Part shown: piece after piece, positions 44,778 to 54,078 of the stretch | How positions within the stretch are numbered: the stretch's first letter is position 1 | Layout of the letters: every line of letters begins with the position of its first letter | NCBI RefSeq assembly: GCF_021234875.1 | Contig: NZ_JAJQVM010000029.1 | Coordinates: forward strand, 1-64,000 | Direction: 5' to 3' | Length of the DNA stretch: 64,000 nt | DNA from: Marinibactrum halimedae | GTDB lineage: Bacteria > Pseudomonadota > Gammaproteobacteria > Pseudomonadales > Cellvibrionaceae | Position numbers and translations under genes: made by a program | Notes under the pieces: model-generated | Seen by the model: only the letters and a program-made list of their open reading frames with translations | Databases searched by the model: none | Told to the model about the DNA's origin: nothing

Positions 44778-47700
44778 TTAAAACTCATATACCACACCAA
44801 GCTTGAGTTCCCATGTTGAGGCCTCTGCGTTGTATGTGTCCCAGTTGTAAAGAGTGATGTTGTCTTCAGGAATATAGTAAACATATTGACCTTGGTCATT
44901 TATATCAAAGTCAAAAAGAGTGTTATCGCTGAATTCTGACTCCCTAACCACTCCATGATCATTGCTATATATTCCAGTTTCATCTAAGAAGTCGAATACA
45001 TTTCGGACAGTTAATTCTAAACGCCCCCTGTGTGTTTCCATAAAACCGGGTATTTCTTGCGTAAACTTGAAGTCCATTTGGCTAATCCAGGGTGTTCTAC
45101 CAGTGTGTTTCTCGGCATAACCCCCTGCATATCTATCGGCGCCTACGCTAGCAGCACGCGCCATAATTTCTTCATATGAAAGAGAGTTATTTTCTCCAAA
45201 TGCTACGGCAGGGTCATCAGGCCCAAAAGGTATATATGGTAAATAGTACTCAGATCCAAAAAAGACACCTTGGTCTCCAAGGCTTTGAGTTCCCACAATT
45301 CGGCCAACGTCGTTTGTTCTGCGATCGAAATCTACGCCTAATGTGTAATTAAACGGTGTGCCAGAGCGGCGTTCGAAGAATAAATTAAAGGTTGATTGCA
45401 GATCTGCAATAAATGTCGTGGCATAGGTTAAATTAAGTACGAATCGATGTTCAATTTCGTATAAAGATCGGCCAATTTCAACTTCATTTCTGTTGATCGA
45501 CGGTGAAAAACGTAGATTGCGAACACCGGACGAATCTGAAGCATTATTTCCGCTTGTTACATCTTGGCTGGCATAAGATAAATTTAAGCTAAACCCGTTA
45601 TCCCAATATTTATTTAGAGCAACTGTAAAGATGTTGCTATATCCATTATCGTCAGCGTTAGTCAGCATTATATCAGTGTTTCCAGGCATTCCTGGAACCA
45701 CTGGGTAAGTAGCAGTAGGGTAGATAATTCTGCCGCCGTCTACTGTTCGTCGTAAAGGTTGTCCGTCTTGTTGAGCAAGTGAAAGAGAGGCCTCTCTGGC
45801 TAAGTCGACCCAAATGACTTCATTTTCTCCTTCTATTCTTGTGTACGCTACATTTAATTGCCATTCTTGTGGAAGTTCCGCGTCTACAGAAACAACCGCT
45901 CTCCAATCACTTGGTAATTCAAAATCAGGATCAATTAACTCTACACTTCCGTTGCCACGAAATGAATCCCCATTGCCATCTTCATTGAAAAGAATTTCGT
46001 TTGGTAGGGGTGTTATTCTGGTAATGGAAAAATTCGTTAGATCGGCGGCTTCAATATAGGTCACCCCATCAGTTCTCCATGAATTACCGAGCCATACATT
46101 TGGGCGCCCTCCGCTGTAGCGGCCTAAGCCTCCACTAATAGTTATATCGTCTGAAGGTGTCCAGCGAAAACCAATACGAGGTAAAAAAATATCTACACCA
46201 TCAAGATTCTCCTGATTGCTAAACCCATTTCGTGCAGAAAAATTTTCATTAAATTCAGGTTCGCTATCGCTTATTGTGGTTTCGTACCGTAACCCTATAT
46301 TCATTTCGAGGTCAGGTGTTATGAACCAGTCATCTTGGACAAATAGAGAAAGTGTTGATAAATCTATCTCAACTGCCACATCATTGGGGTTGTCTCGAAA
46401 AGAATTGGAATAGGTGATTCGGTCTGCTAAACCATTTTGAAAGTCCTCAATACTATTGAACCGATAAGATCCTTTGGAGCCAGGAACAAATAGATTCTCG
46501 ATATCTAATTGTTCCCATTTAAGTCCAAAATTTAGGGTATGTTTATCTAGCAGGTATTCACCAACAATTTCTAGATTAAGTCTTTGATTTTCGAGCTCAT
46601 TAGCATGACGAAATGTATCGGTACCAAGACGTACAAAGGTTTCGCAAGGGTCTAAACCATCATTTCCGGAATCACACTCCGCTCTTGTAATAGCGTCTAT
46701 CGATATGCTTGGTAGGTCTGTATAAGGATCTTGCCCATTCTGAAGGTCCTTGTACGCTAAACTGAATTCGGTGCTGAAGTTGTCAGACCAATAGCCATAC
46801 CATTGTATAGCGTAATTGGTCATTTCATCTGATAAATCATATGCATTACTGCGGCTATTGAATCTAGATAAAGATGAATTAAAGAGTATCGTTCTATTAC
46901 CGTTTGTATATTGGTAGGTCAAGCTTGCTCGGTGATCTTCATTGATATTCCAGTCAATTTTCGCCAGAATTTTTTCGTCTTCCTCTTGAGGGGACAGCCT
47001 CCAATCACCTACATCAATGCCGTATACATCTAGACCTATCTGGCGAATTTCATCGTACTGCTCTTCTGTTAAGTAGACTTCATTAGGTCTTCCGCTGCCA
47101 GTCGGGCCCCATTCTTGGAAAGTGGGTTCTTCAAAAAACTCGTAACTTAAGAAAAAGAACAGTGAGTCTTCCATAATAGGGCCGCTAAACGTTGCTCCCC
47201 AGTTGGTTCTTTCATACTCAAGTTCTATTACGTCTACATCATTACTACCAGGCTCTATACTCTCAGCTTCTCCACCCCATTCAGAATCTCTACGTTCATA
47301 GAAAAAAGAACCATGGAATTCATTACTACCGCTTTTGGTGACTGCGTTAATTTGCCCGCCCGAGAAACCACTACTTCGAGCATTAAAGGGTGCAAGAGAA
47401 ACGGAGACGGCTTCAACCGCCTGGGTTGAAATTGGAGAACGTTGAGTTGGGTAGCCGCCATTATTTAATCCAAATTCATCGTTCTGATTAATACCATCTA
47501 CCGTTAGACTGTTGTATCTGGGGTTTATGCCAGCTATGGATAAGCTTGATTCATCATTGTTACTAATTACAGCCAATGGATTAATCCGAATCACATCTTT
47601 TAAGTCTCGATCCATCGAGGGGGAAACTTCTACCGTTACCGCATTGAATAAACTTTCGGTACCAGTATTTCTTTCGTACGCAGAGGCTTCCGCAATAACA

Positions 47701-48059
47701 GTCAACTCCTCAATACTTTGGGACTCCAATTGTGTATTGAGTGTTAACGTTTGATCCAGCTGAAGGTATAACTCATCTAAAATAGTATCGTCATAAGTAT
47801 CTGAATCAATAGTAATTCGATAGGGGCCGCCAACGCGAAGCCCTTTTGCTGAATAGCGACCGCCTGAATTGGTTTCAAATGTTTTCAATGTATTGGAGGG
47901 AACATGCAAGATAATGACTGTGGTATTTGCAGCGGGCTCACCTGTTGGTGTGCTCACGTATCCGCTAATGGATGATGAGGTTTCTTGTGCTTGGGCTACT
48001 GTGGTGCTTAGTGCGAGTAAGACACCATAAGTTAACGGATTACGATAAAACGCTTTCAT
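44778..48059 (-). CDS. Oar-like TonB-dependent outer-membrane receptor (copy 2)
   Basis: A 1093-residue paralogue of the neighbouring receptor with the same architecture: signal peptide ending TTVAQA, then QETSSSI, the regulatory-like domain (VSTPTGEPAANTTVIILHVP, AKGLRVGGPYRITI), plug with EVSPSMDRDLKDVIRINPLA and TVDGINQNDEFGLN, and barrel closing at ELKLGVVYEF. Long blocks are identical to copy 1 (for example NAVTKSGSNEFHGS, GDWRLSP and SGGLGRYSGGRPNVWLG), pointing to a tandem duplication. The chosen ATG at 48059 has GGAG about 10 bases upstream; an ATG at 48089 would add ten residues. Confidence 0.92.
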   Translation of the reverse strand: MKAFYRNPLTYGVLLALSTTVAQAQETSSSISGYVSTPTGEPAANTTVIILHVPSNTLKTFETNSGGRYSAKGLRVGGPYRITIDSDTYDDTILDELYLQLDQTLTLNTQLESQSIEELTVIAEASAYERNTGTESLFNAVTVEVSPSMDRDLKDVIRINPLAVISNNDESSLSIAGINPRYNSLTVDGINQNDEFGLNNGGYPTQRSPISTQAVEAVSVSLAPFNARSSGFSGGQINAVTKSGSNEFHGSFFYERRDSEWGGEAESIEPGSNDVDVIELEYERTNWGATFSGPIMEDSLFFFLSYEFFEEPTFQEWGPTGSGRPNEVYLTEEQYDEIRQIGLDVYGIDVGDWRLSPQEEDEKILAKIDWNINEDHRASLTYQYTNGNRTILFNSSLSRFNSRSNAYDLSDEMTNYAIQWYGYWSDNFSTEFSLAYKDLQNGQDPYTDLPSISIDAITRAECDSGNDGLDPCETFVRLGTDTFRHANELENQRLNLEIVGEYLLDKHTLNFGLKWEQLDIENLFVPGSKGSYRFNSIEDFQNGLADRITYSNSFRDNPNDVAVEIDLSTLSLFVQDDWFITPDLEMNIGLRYETTISDSEPEFNENFSARNGFSNQENLDGVDIFLPRIGFRWTPSDDITISGGLGRYSGGRPNVWLGNSWRTDGVTYIEAADLTNFSITRITPLPNEILFNEDGNGDSFRGNGSVELIDPDFELPSDWRAVVSVDAELPQEWQLNVAYTRIEGENEVIWVDLAREASLSLAQQDGQPLRRTVDGGRIIYPTATYPVVPGMPGNTDIMLTNADDNGYSNIFTVALNKYWDNGFSLNLSYASQDVTSGNNASDSSGVRNLRFSPSINRNEVEIGRSLYEIEHRFVLNLTYATTFIADLQSTFNLFFERRSGTPFNYTLGVDFDRRTNDVGRIVGTQSLGDQGVFFGSEYYLPYIPFGPDDPAVAFGENNSLSYEEIMARAASVGADRYAGGYAEKHTGRTPWISQMDFKFTQEIPGFMETHRGRLELTVRNVFDFLDETGIYSNDHGVVRESEFSDNTLFDFDINDQGQYVYYIPEDNITLYNWDTYNAEASTWELKLGVVYEF

Positions 48060-48284
48060 ACCGGAAAACTCCAAAGTGTTTTTAATCATGGATACCTAAA
48101 CAACACTATTTGTTATAGACACATTCCGGATGTTTTTCTTAATTTTTACTTTAAAGTGGAAAGGTAATGGAAATTTATTGGCTTGGTTATTCACTAAATT
48201 TTTTAAAAAATTTAAATTTATTTAAATGAGATATCTAAAGGAACTTGAATCTAGAATCAGAAAAATAAAAAAGAAGTGGTTTAA

Positions 48285-48315
48285 GGAAAAAACTGCTTTT
48301 TTTCACAGTTTTTCC
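48285..48315 (-). terminator. Terminator of the nucleoside transporter gene
   Basis: GGAAAAAACTG / CAGTTTTTCC pair with one bulged A and a ten-base loop. On the minus strand it lies directly after the stop and ends in a T run. Confidence 0.65.
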
Positions 48316-48351
48316 CTATTAAAGTCGTTGAAGTTTATGAGGAAAGCATTT

Positions 48352-49572
48352 TTAGATAATAGACAGGAAAAAACTAGCGATAGCAGCGCTCATTAAATTT
48401 GCCATAAAGCCCGCGCAAACGGCCCTCATTCCTAGCTCAGCAACATCTTTACGTCGATTAGGGGCGATAGTCCCCAAGCCACCCAATAAAATCGCAATGG
48501 AAGAGAAATTGGCAAAACCGCATAGGGCGAATGTAACCACGGCCTGGGTATGCTCGCTCATTTGTGTCTTCTGTTCAGCAAAATCTACAAAAGCGACAAA
48601 TTCGTTCAGCACTAGCTTTTGGCCAATAAAGCTACCGGCGATTTGGCTTTCTGACCATGGAATACCAAGAAGAAAAGCCAATGGTTGAAAACAGTAACCC
48701 AGTAAAAATTGCAGCGACAGATCATCCATGCCAATCAGTCCGCCGGCCCATCCCAATAAACCATTCAGTAAGGCAATAAGGCTAACAAATGCCAATAGCA
48801 TCGCACCGATATTCAAAGCCAATTGCAATCCGTTACTGGCCCCTGCAGCAGCGGCATCGATGACATTAGCGTATTGGTCGTGCTCAAACTGAACGGATTT
48901 CTCGCCATCGTTGATGGTTTGTGTTTCTGGCAAAAATAATTTTGCCATCAAAAATCCACCTGGTGCGGCCATAAAGCTGGCAGCGAGCAAATACTTTAGT
49001 TCTACTCCCAAACCGACATAGCCGGCGAGCACAGATCCCGCAACCGTGGCCATACCACCGACCATGACGGCGAAAATCTCAGAACGGGTCATGGTAGCGA
49101 TGAAGGGTTTGACTACCATCGGAGCTTCGGTTTGGCTGACAAAAATATTCGCCGTGGCAGACATAGACTCAGGCTGGCTGGTTCCTAACACTCTTTGCAA
49201 GGCGCCGCCAATGATCTTGATGATCCAATTCATGATGCCGATGTAATAAAGCACAGAAACAAATGCCGAAAAGAAGATGATGACTGGGAGTACATTGATG
49301 GCAAAAATAAAACCATATTTCATGCTGCCTAAATCACCAAAGACGAAGTCAATACCGCTTTGCGCGTAGCTGATAATGCCTGAAACGCCAATTGAAATAG
49401 CCTCCAATGCGGCTTTGCCAGCGGGAATATAGAGTGCAATACCACCCAGAATAAATTGCAGGGCAAAGGCCACTCCCACAGTACGCCAATTGATGTTGCT
49501 TCTATGGCTGGAAAAGGCGAAGGCAATCAGCAATAACGTTGCAATGCCGATCAAACTAATGATGGTATTCAA
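48352..49572 (-). CDS. nupC: NupC-type concentrative nucleoside transporter (CNT family)
   Basis: A 406-residue inner-membrane symporter that brings nucleosides in with H+ or Na+. Diagnostic parts: the N-terminal membrane helices ([20 protein letters not shown]), [19 protein letters not shown], the substrate-site [34 protein letters not shown] and the C-terminal [18 protein letters not shown]. Length is normal. The start is a TTG at 49572 with AGAGG upstream; there is no early ATG. It lies 135 bp after udk on the same strand, so import and first phosphorylation of pyrimidine nucleosides are probably cotranscribed. Confidence 0.94.
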   Translation of the reverse strand: MNTIISLIGIATLLLIAFAFSSHRSNINWRTVGVAFALQFILGGIALYIPAGKAALEAISIGVSGIISYAQSGIDFVFGDLGSMKYGFIFAINVLPVIIFFSAFVSVLYYIGIMNWIIKIIGGALQRVLGTSQPESMSATANIFVSQTEAPMVVKPFIATMTRSEIFAVMVGGMATVAGSVLAGYVGLGVELKYLLAASFMAAPGGFLMAKLFLPETQTINDGEKSVQFEHDQYANVIDAAAAGASNGLQLALNIGAMLLAFVSLIALLNGLLGWAGGLIGMDDLSLQFLLGYCFQPLAFLLGIPWSESQIAGSFIGQKLVLNEFVAFVDFAEQKTQMSEHTQAVVTFALCGFANFSSIAILLGGLGTIAPNRRKDVAELGMRAVCAGFMANLMSAAIASFFLSII

Positions 49573-49707
49573 TGGTAAACCTCTTATTGGAAAATTAGGT
49601 AATTACTTAAGTTACATGGGCTGTTACATGTGTCCTTATCAACGAGGTGAAGGTTGGCTCGTTTGATGCACTCTCAATGGGTTGGAATGAGAGTGCGTAT
49701 CGGTACG

Positions 49708-50352
49708 CTAGTCGTTTACATTATGTGTATTGAGTAGAGCGCGGATTTTGTGTTTGACCAAGTCGATGGCAATACGATTTTTGCCTCCCCGGGTGACAAC
49801 GATGTCAGCATGATTCTTACAGGGCTCAATGAACTCATAAAACATGGGACGAACAGTGGATTCATATTGTTGTGAGACCGATTCCAATGTTCTACCGCGC
49901 TCTTGAATATCACGGGCAATTCTGCGAAGTAGGCAGATATCAAGGGGCGTATCTATAAACAGTTTTATATCGAACTGCTCACGAAGTGTTTCATCGCTCA
50001 ATAGCAGGATACCTTCAATAATAACAACCGTTGCGGGCTCAACGCGTCGGGTAATATCACTGCGAGTATGCAGGTTGTAGTCATACACGGGTACATCGAC
50101 GGACTGACCACTGCGTAAGGATTCTAAGTGTTCCACCAACAGTTCGTGTTCAAAAGCATCGGGGTGATCGTAGTTGGTTGCAGTACGATTTTTGATCGGC
50201 AGGTGGGATTGATCCCGGTAATAGGCATCTTCCTCAATGATCGCAAGATCTTTGGCGGGAATTTGAGCGCTAAGCTCTTGGTAGATAGTCTGTGCAAACA
50301 GCGATTTTCCGGATGCGGAAGCCCCAACGATGGCAATAATGGTCTTAGTCAA
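49708..50352 (-). CDS. udk: Uridine kinase
   Basis: Phosphorylates uridine and cytidine to UMP and CMP in pyrimidine salvage. 214 residues with the P-loop GASASGKS (10-17), EEDAYYRD, YDHPDAFEHELL and DVPVYDYNLHTRSD, then VVIIEGILLL and RRIARDIQERGRT (lid). The start is a TTG at 50352 with AGGGA seven bases upstream, since no in-frame ATG is near. It lies upstream of the nucleoside transporter gene and forms a salvage pair with it, flanked on both sides by Oar-like receptors. Confidence 0.93.
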   Translation of the reverse strand: MTKTIIAIVGASASGKSLFAQTIYQELSAQIPAKDLAIIEEDAYYRDQSHLPIKNRTATNYDHPDAFEHELLVEHLESLRSGQSVDVPVYDYNLHTRSDITRRVEPATVVIIEGILLLSDETLREQFDIKLFIDTPLDICLLRRIARDIQERGRTLESVSQQYESTVRPMFYEFIEPCKNHADIVVTRGGKNRIAIDLVKHKIRALLNTHNVND

Positions 50353-50554
50353 AATGAATCCCTAAGTAAATTAGATTTTTCTAATGCTTTGCTTGTACGG
50401 TAGATGGGCTGCATTTTACGCATGTATGGAGAATTTCTGAACCCGGAGTTGGTTTTGGTTGTTTTTTTTGATTAGTTTGGATTGGGAAGGAATGGAATTC
50501 TAGCCGCAAAAATTAAAGGCATCTAAAATAATGACGGATTCTATATCAGAAAAG

Positions 50555-50582
50555 AAAAAGCCAACCCTAAGGTTGGCTTTTT
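50555..50582 (-). terminator. Terminator of the third Oar-like receptor gene
   Basis: A perfect 12-bp stem AAAAAGCCAACC / GGTTGGCTTTTT with loop CTAA. Confidence 0.95.
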
Positions 50583-50612
50583 TTGACTATCGAGGCTAAC
50601 TTCGATCTTCGA

Positions 50613-53600
50613 TTAGAACATGAAGCGAGCACCAACTTGAATTTCCCACAATGAAGCTTGCTCATCGAAGTCGTTAGGATCGCGTTCAGAGAAGGAGTTA
50701 AATACATACTGTCCATTATCATTCACGCTAACATCAACGATTTCTTGAGAGAAGAAAGCAGCGTCGTTTTGGTGACCCCATTCGTCATTGAGTAAGTTAC
50801 CCAAATTGTAGACCTTAAGGTAAACAGAACCATACGTATCATCTATGAAGGTTGGAAGTTCTTGTTCTAGACGCAAGTTGAATAGCGTGCTCCATTTTGC
50901 TTCAGCGCTATTTCTACTTACGTAGCCACTACCTAAACCTTCGTCACTAGCCCACTGGAAAAAGGCATCTTGATCGAAAGTGTCTGCAAATACGACGTTT
51001 GAATCGTCAGCACCGGTTGGGACATACAATAAGTGACGGCCTGAGCGAGGACCACGTCCTTCAAGGTCATCAGAAGACATTGTATAGCTAGTAGCTTGTC
51101 CAGCCTGTCTCCAGCCACTTAGTGTGACTCGTGTTTCTAACCCAGATATAAACTCTTTGGTGTAGGTTAAATTCAGAGTAAAGCGGTGTGGAACTTCATA
51201 GTTAGAGGTTCCTGCTTGTGGGTCATTGATGTCTCTAAGTGCTGTATTTTGGAAGTTTGAGCCTGCAGTTGAAGAGGTCATTGGGCTGATATCTTCGGTA
51301 CTGGCAGAAGAGTATCCCACGCTAACATCTAAGCCAAAATCGAACGATTTATTAAGTGATGCGGAGAATACCAAAGACTCTGCATCTTCATCGCTATTGG
51401 TTAGCATCAGGTTCTGTGAGCCTAATGTGTCTCTGTCTATATATCCGTAAATAGGCGTTCCAGTTTGGGTATAACCTTTGATCTCTTGGGTTATGTCTAC
51501 ATAATAGGCAGAGTTTTTGGAAACAGAGTAGAGTATATCGAAATCAGCAGTTATACCATTGTTGAACTCGTGGGTCCCGCCGAAAGCGAACTTCCATTCG
51601 GATGGTTGTTCATAATTGGGGTCGATTGAGACGACTCTGCTGTTTGATGCATCACTTGGAGTTACGCCTGCGACAAAATCTACTAACGCTTGAGGAACGT
51701 CAAATCCTGGGCGCCCTGCACCAGAAAGGGGAAGCCCTCCAAATACGGATGGAACCATGTCCTCGCCAAATAGGTCTTCAGTATCGATTTGAACATTAGT
51801 TAGACCGTCGTTACTCCAAGCGTTAGATAGCCAAACGTTTGGATTTCCCCCCGAGAACAAGCCAACCCCCCCTCTGAAGGTTGTTTGGTCGCTGAAACCC
51901 CAAGTAAAGCCTAGTCGAGGCATTAGCAAATCAACTCCGTCGATAGTACCTGTGTTGCTAAAGCCATATGCATCAGTAAATGTGGGGTTTTCATTGGGGC
52001 TGTCATCACTTTCAAATCGTTCATAACGTAGTCCACCAACGAGCGTTAAGTCTATGTCTGCGAAGTAATATTCGTCTTGAACATAAAATGTGTGGAGTAC
52101 GTTTTCGAATGACGCTGCTGCATCTGCAGCAACATTGGTTCCGCCACCACTGCCGTAATATATGAAGCTTGCAGCACCTAATTCGAACCTATCGATTCCT
52201 GATAGCCCACACCCTGGATCGCTCTGGCGTTGGGCTGCGGTCAGGGCGTCACAGTAATCTGGATTTGAGGCAGAGCCATCATTGAAGTCATATTCTCCAC
52301 CACGTGAGTGTTGAACGAACAGGTTGAAAATAGACAGGGCTTCACGCTCATATCCACCAGAGATTAAGTGGTCTCCAGCGAGTAATTGTGCACTGAACTT
52401 GAAATAGTCGGATTCAGTATTTAAGCCGTTGGCTTGGCGGGAATCATCTGCTCCTAGGTAAACAGTATTGTTATCTATTTCAATCTGCATATCACCAAAG
52501 CTTGGGTCACCAATAGTAACTTGACTGTCATCCATGGTGTTATTGCTGTAGAAGATTTCGGTAGAGAAAATATCTGTCCATTGAGCAGAATATTTAATGG
52601 TGTAAGTTTCAGACTCAGAACCTTTTGTATAGAAGTGGTTTGAGAATTCGAACTCATCACGGTCTCCATCAGAGGAGCGTAACTGAGAACCATCGTAGTA
52701 GTTATAGGTAAATGCTAAATCATGGTTTTCGTTGATATTGTAATCTAAACGAACCAAATACTTTTTATCTTCAAGAGTGCCATTACCAGGTTGGCCACCA
52801 GGATTGTAGCCATACTGATTCTGAGCAATATCTAAGATGCGGTTGTAATCAGATTGGCTTAACCAGGGGCGTTCAACACCACTGCCGGAGCCATCGAAAC
52901 CCATTGCAGTAAATTCTGGTGCTTCTGACTCCTCGTAAGCCAAAGAGAAAAATAATTTATCTTGAATAATTGGGCCGCTTACATTGAACCCCCGGCGGAA
53001 TTCGTCGTAATCTGGGCTGGAAAGATCTTGGCCATCGCCAACGCTGTCTCCACGCAAGCTTTCATTGGTAACATCATAAAAAGCGCCACCATGGAACTCA
53101 TTAGAGCCGGATTTGGTAACAGCATTAATGTTACAAGCGGTAAAGTTTCCGTAGGCAACATCAAACGGCGCTAACTCAACGGAAATTTGTTCAACCGCAT
53201 CAAAAGGGAAAGGCATACCAGTCGCGGTAGAGTAGCCATTATTGTTCAGACCGAATCGGTCATTTTGGCTTACGCCGTCCAGTGTGGTGCTGTTGAAGCG
53301 AGGGTGTTTACCACCGCAGTTCACACCACCACTTGGATCAATGCTGATACGTGGATCAAGTGCATAGACATCTGCGATATCGCGTCCGAAAGAAACTGCA
53401 GTTTCCATTTCATAAAGCCCGAATACAGCAGAGGGCCCAGCAGCAACAGTTTCGGCTGAGTATGCTTCCGCCTCTACAATTACTTCTTCAATGCCGTTTT
53501 GCTGAGATGCTTGCATGGTGTAGTTGAGCTTAAATACATCACCTAGACCAATAGAGGTAACTTCAACCTTTTGTTTACCGTTGATGATAACGTTGTAAGG

Positions 53601-53834
53601 GCCGCCTACAGGTAACCGTGGAGCGATAAATGAACCACTGTTGTTCGTGGAGTATGTGCGAGTAACCCCTGTGCGAGTATCGACAACAGAAATACTGGCA
53701 TTTTCTAAGGGAGTACCATCTGTATCTAGAATTTTTCCTCGAATTGAGGAAGAAGTTTCTTGTGCTATAGCACCGGTCGAGCCAATGGCTACTAAAACCG
53801 CTGCCGCAAGAGATTTGCGGTTAAGAAATTTCAT
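50613..53834 (-). CDS. Oar-like TonB-dependent outer-membrane receptor (copy 3, divergent)
   Basis: A 1073-residue receptor with the same plan as the other two: signal peptide (LAAAVLVAIGSTGAIA), QETSSSI, regulatory-like domain (GKILDTDGTPLENASISVVD, APRLPVGGPYNVII), plug and barrel ending EIQVGARFMF. It is clearly more distant. Its plug carries two cysteines missing from the others, in GGVNCGGKHPRFNS and GNFTACNINAVTKSG, probably a disulfide, and the barrel has a further pair (NPDYCDALTA, SDPGCGLSG). The ATG at 53834 is preceded by GGAG. Divergent from the EEP lipoprotein gene by 244 bp. Confidence 0.92.
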   Translation of the reverse strand: MKFLNRKSLAAAVLVAIGSTGAIAQETSSSIRGKILDTDGTPLENASISVVDTRTGVTRTYSTNNSGSFIAPRLPVGGPYNVIINGKQKVEVTSIGLGDVFKLNYTMQASQQNGIEEVIVEAEAYSAETVAAGPSAVFGLYEMETAVSFGRDIADVYALDPRISIDPSGGVNCGGKHPRFNSTTLDGVSQNDRFGLNNNGYSTATGMPFPFDAVEQISVELAPFDVAYGNFTACNINAVTKSGSNEFHGGAFYDVTNESLRGDSVGDGQDLSSPDYDEFRRGFNVSGPIIQDKLFFSLAYEESEAPEFTAMGFDGSGSGVERPWLSQSDYNRILDIAQNQYGYNPGGQPGNGTLEDKKYLVRLDYNINENHDLAFTYNYYDGSQLRSSDGDRDEFEFSNHFYTKGSESETYTIKYSAQWTDIFSTEIFYSNNTMDDSQVTIGDPSFGDMQIEIDNNTVYLGADDSRQANGLNTESDYFKFSAQLLAGDHLISGGYEREALSIFNLFVQHSRGGEYDFNDGSASNPDYCDALTAAQRQSDPGCGLSGIDRFELGAASFIYYGSGGGTNVAADAAASFENVLHTFYVQDEYYFADIDLTLVGGLRYERFESDDSPNENPTFTDAYGFSNTGTIDGVDLLMPRLGFTWGFSDQTTFRGGVGLFSGGNPNVWLSNAWSNDGLTNVQIDTEDLFGEDMVPSVFGGLPLSGAGRPGFDVPQALVDFVAGVTPSDASNSRVVSIDPNYEQPSEWKFAFGGTHEFNNGITADFDILYSVSKNSAYYVDITQEIKGYTQTGTPIYGYIDRDTLGSQNLMLTNSDEDAESLVFSASLNKSFDFGLDVSVGYSSASTEDISPMTSSTAGSNFQNTALRDINDPQAGTSNYEVPHRFTLNLTYTKEFISGLETRVTLSGWRQAGQATSYTMSSDDLEGRGPRSGRHLLYVPTGADDSNVVFADTFDQDAFFQWASDEGLGSGYVSRNSAEAKWSTLFNLRLEQELPTFIDDTYGSVYLKVYNLGNLLNDEWGHQNDAAFFSQEIVDVSVNDNGQYVFNSFSERDPNDFDEQASLWEIQVGARFMF

Positions 53835-54078
53835 AATGCTTAATGCTCCAGCCCTAAATTGTGAAGTGTGTTTGCTACCTTTTTACAAGGTATGCTTGTA
53901 TTCAGAGTAATTTGGATAGCAATTTTTATCCCAAATTGTTACAGAAATGTTAAAGTTCGGCGCTTTTTTTTCTGACCATATAGTTCATTTTTCAATTAGG
54001 CGCCGCTATAAGCAGAGCCATTATGATTTCCTTATATAGATTAATTTTTACTGTTATGAGAATTTTGGGGATGAAACT

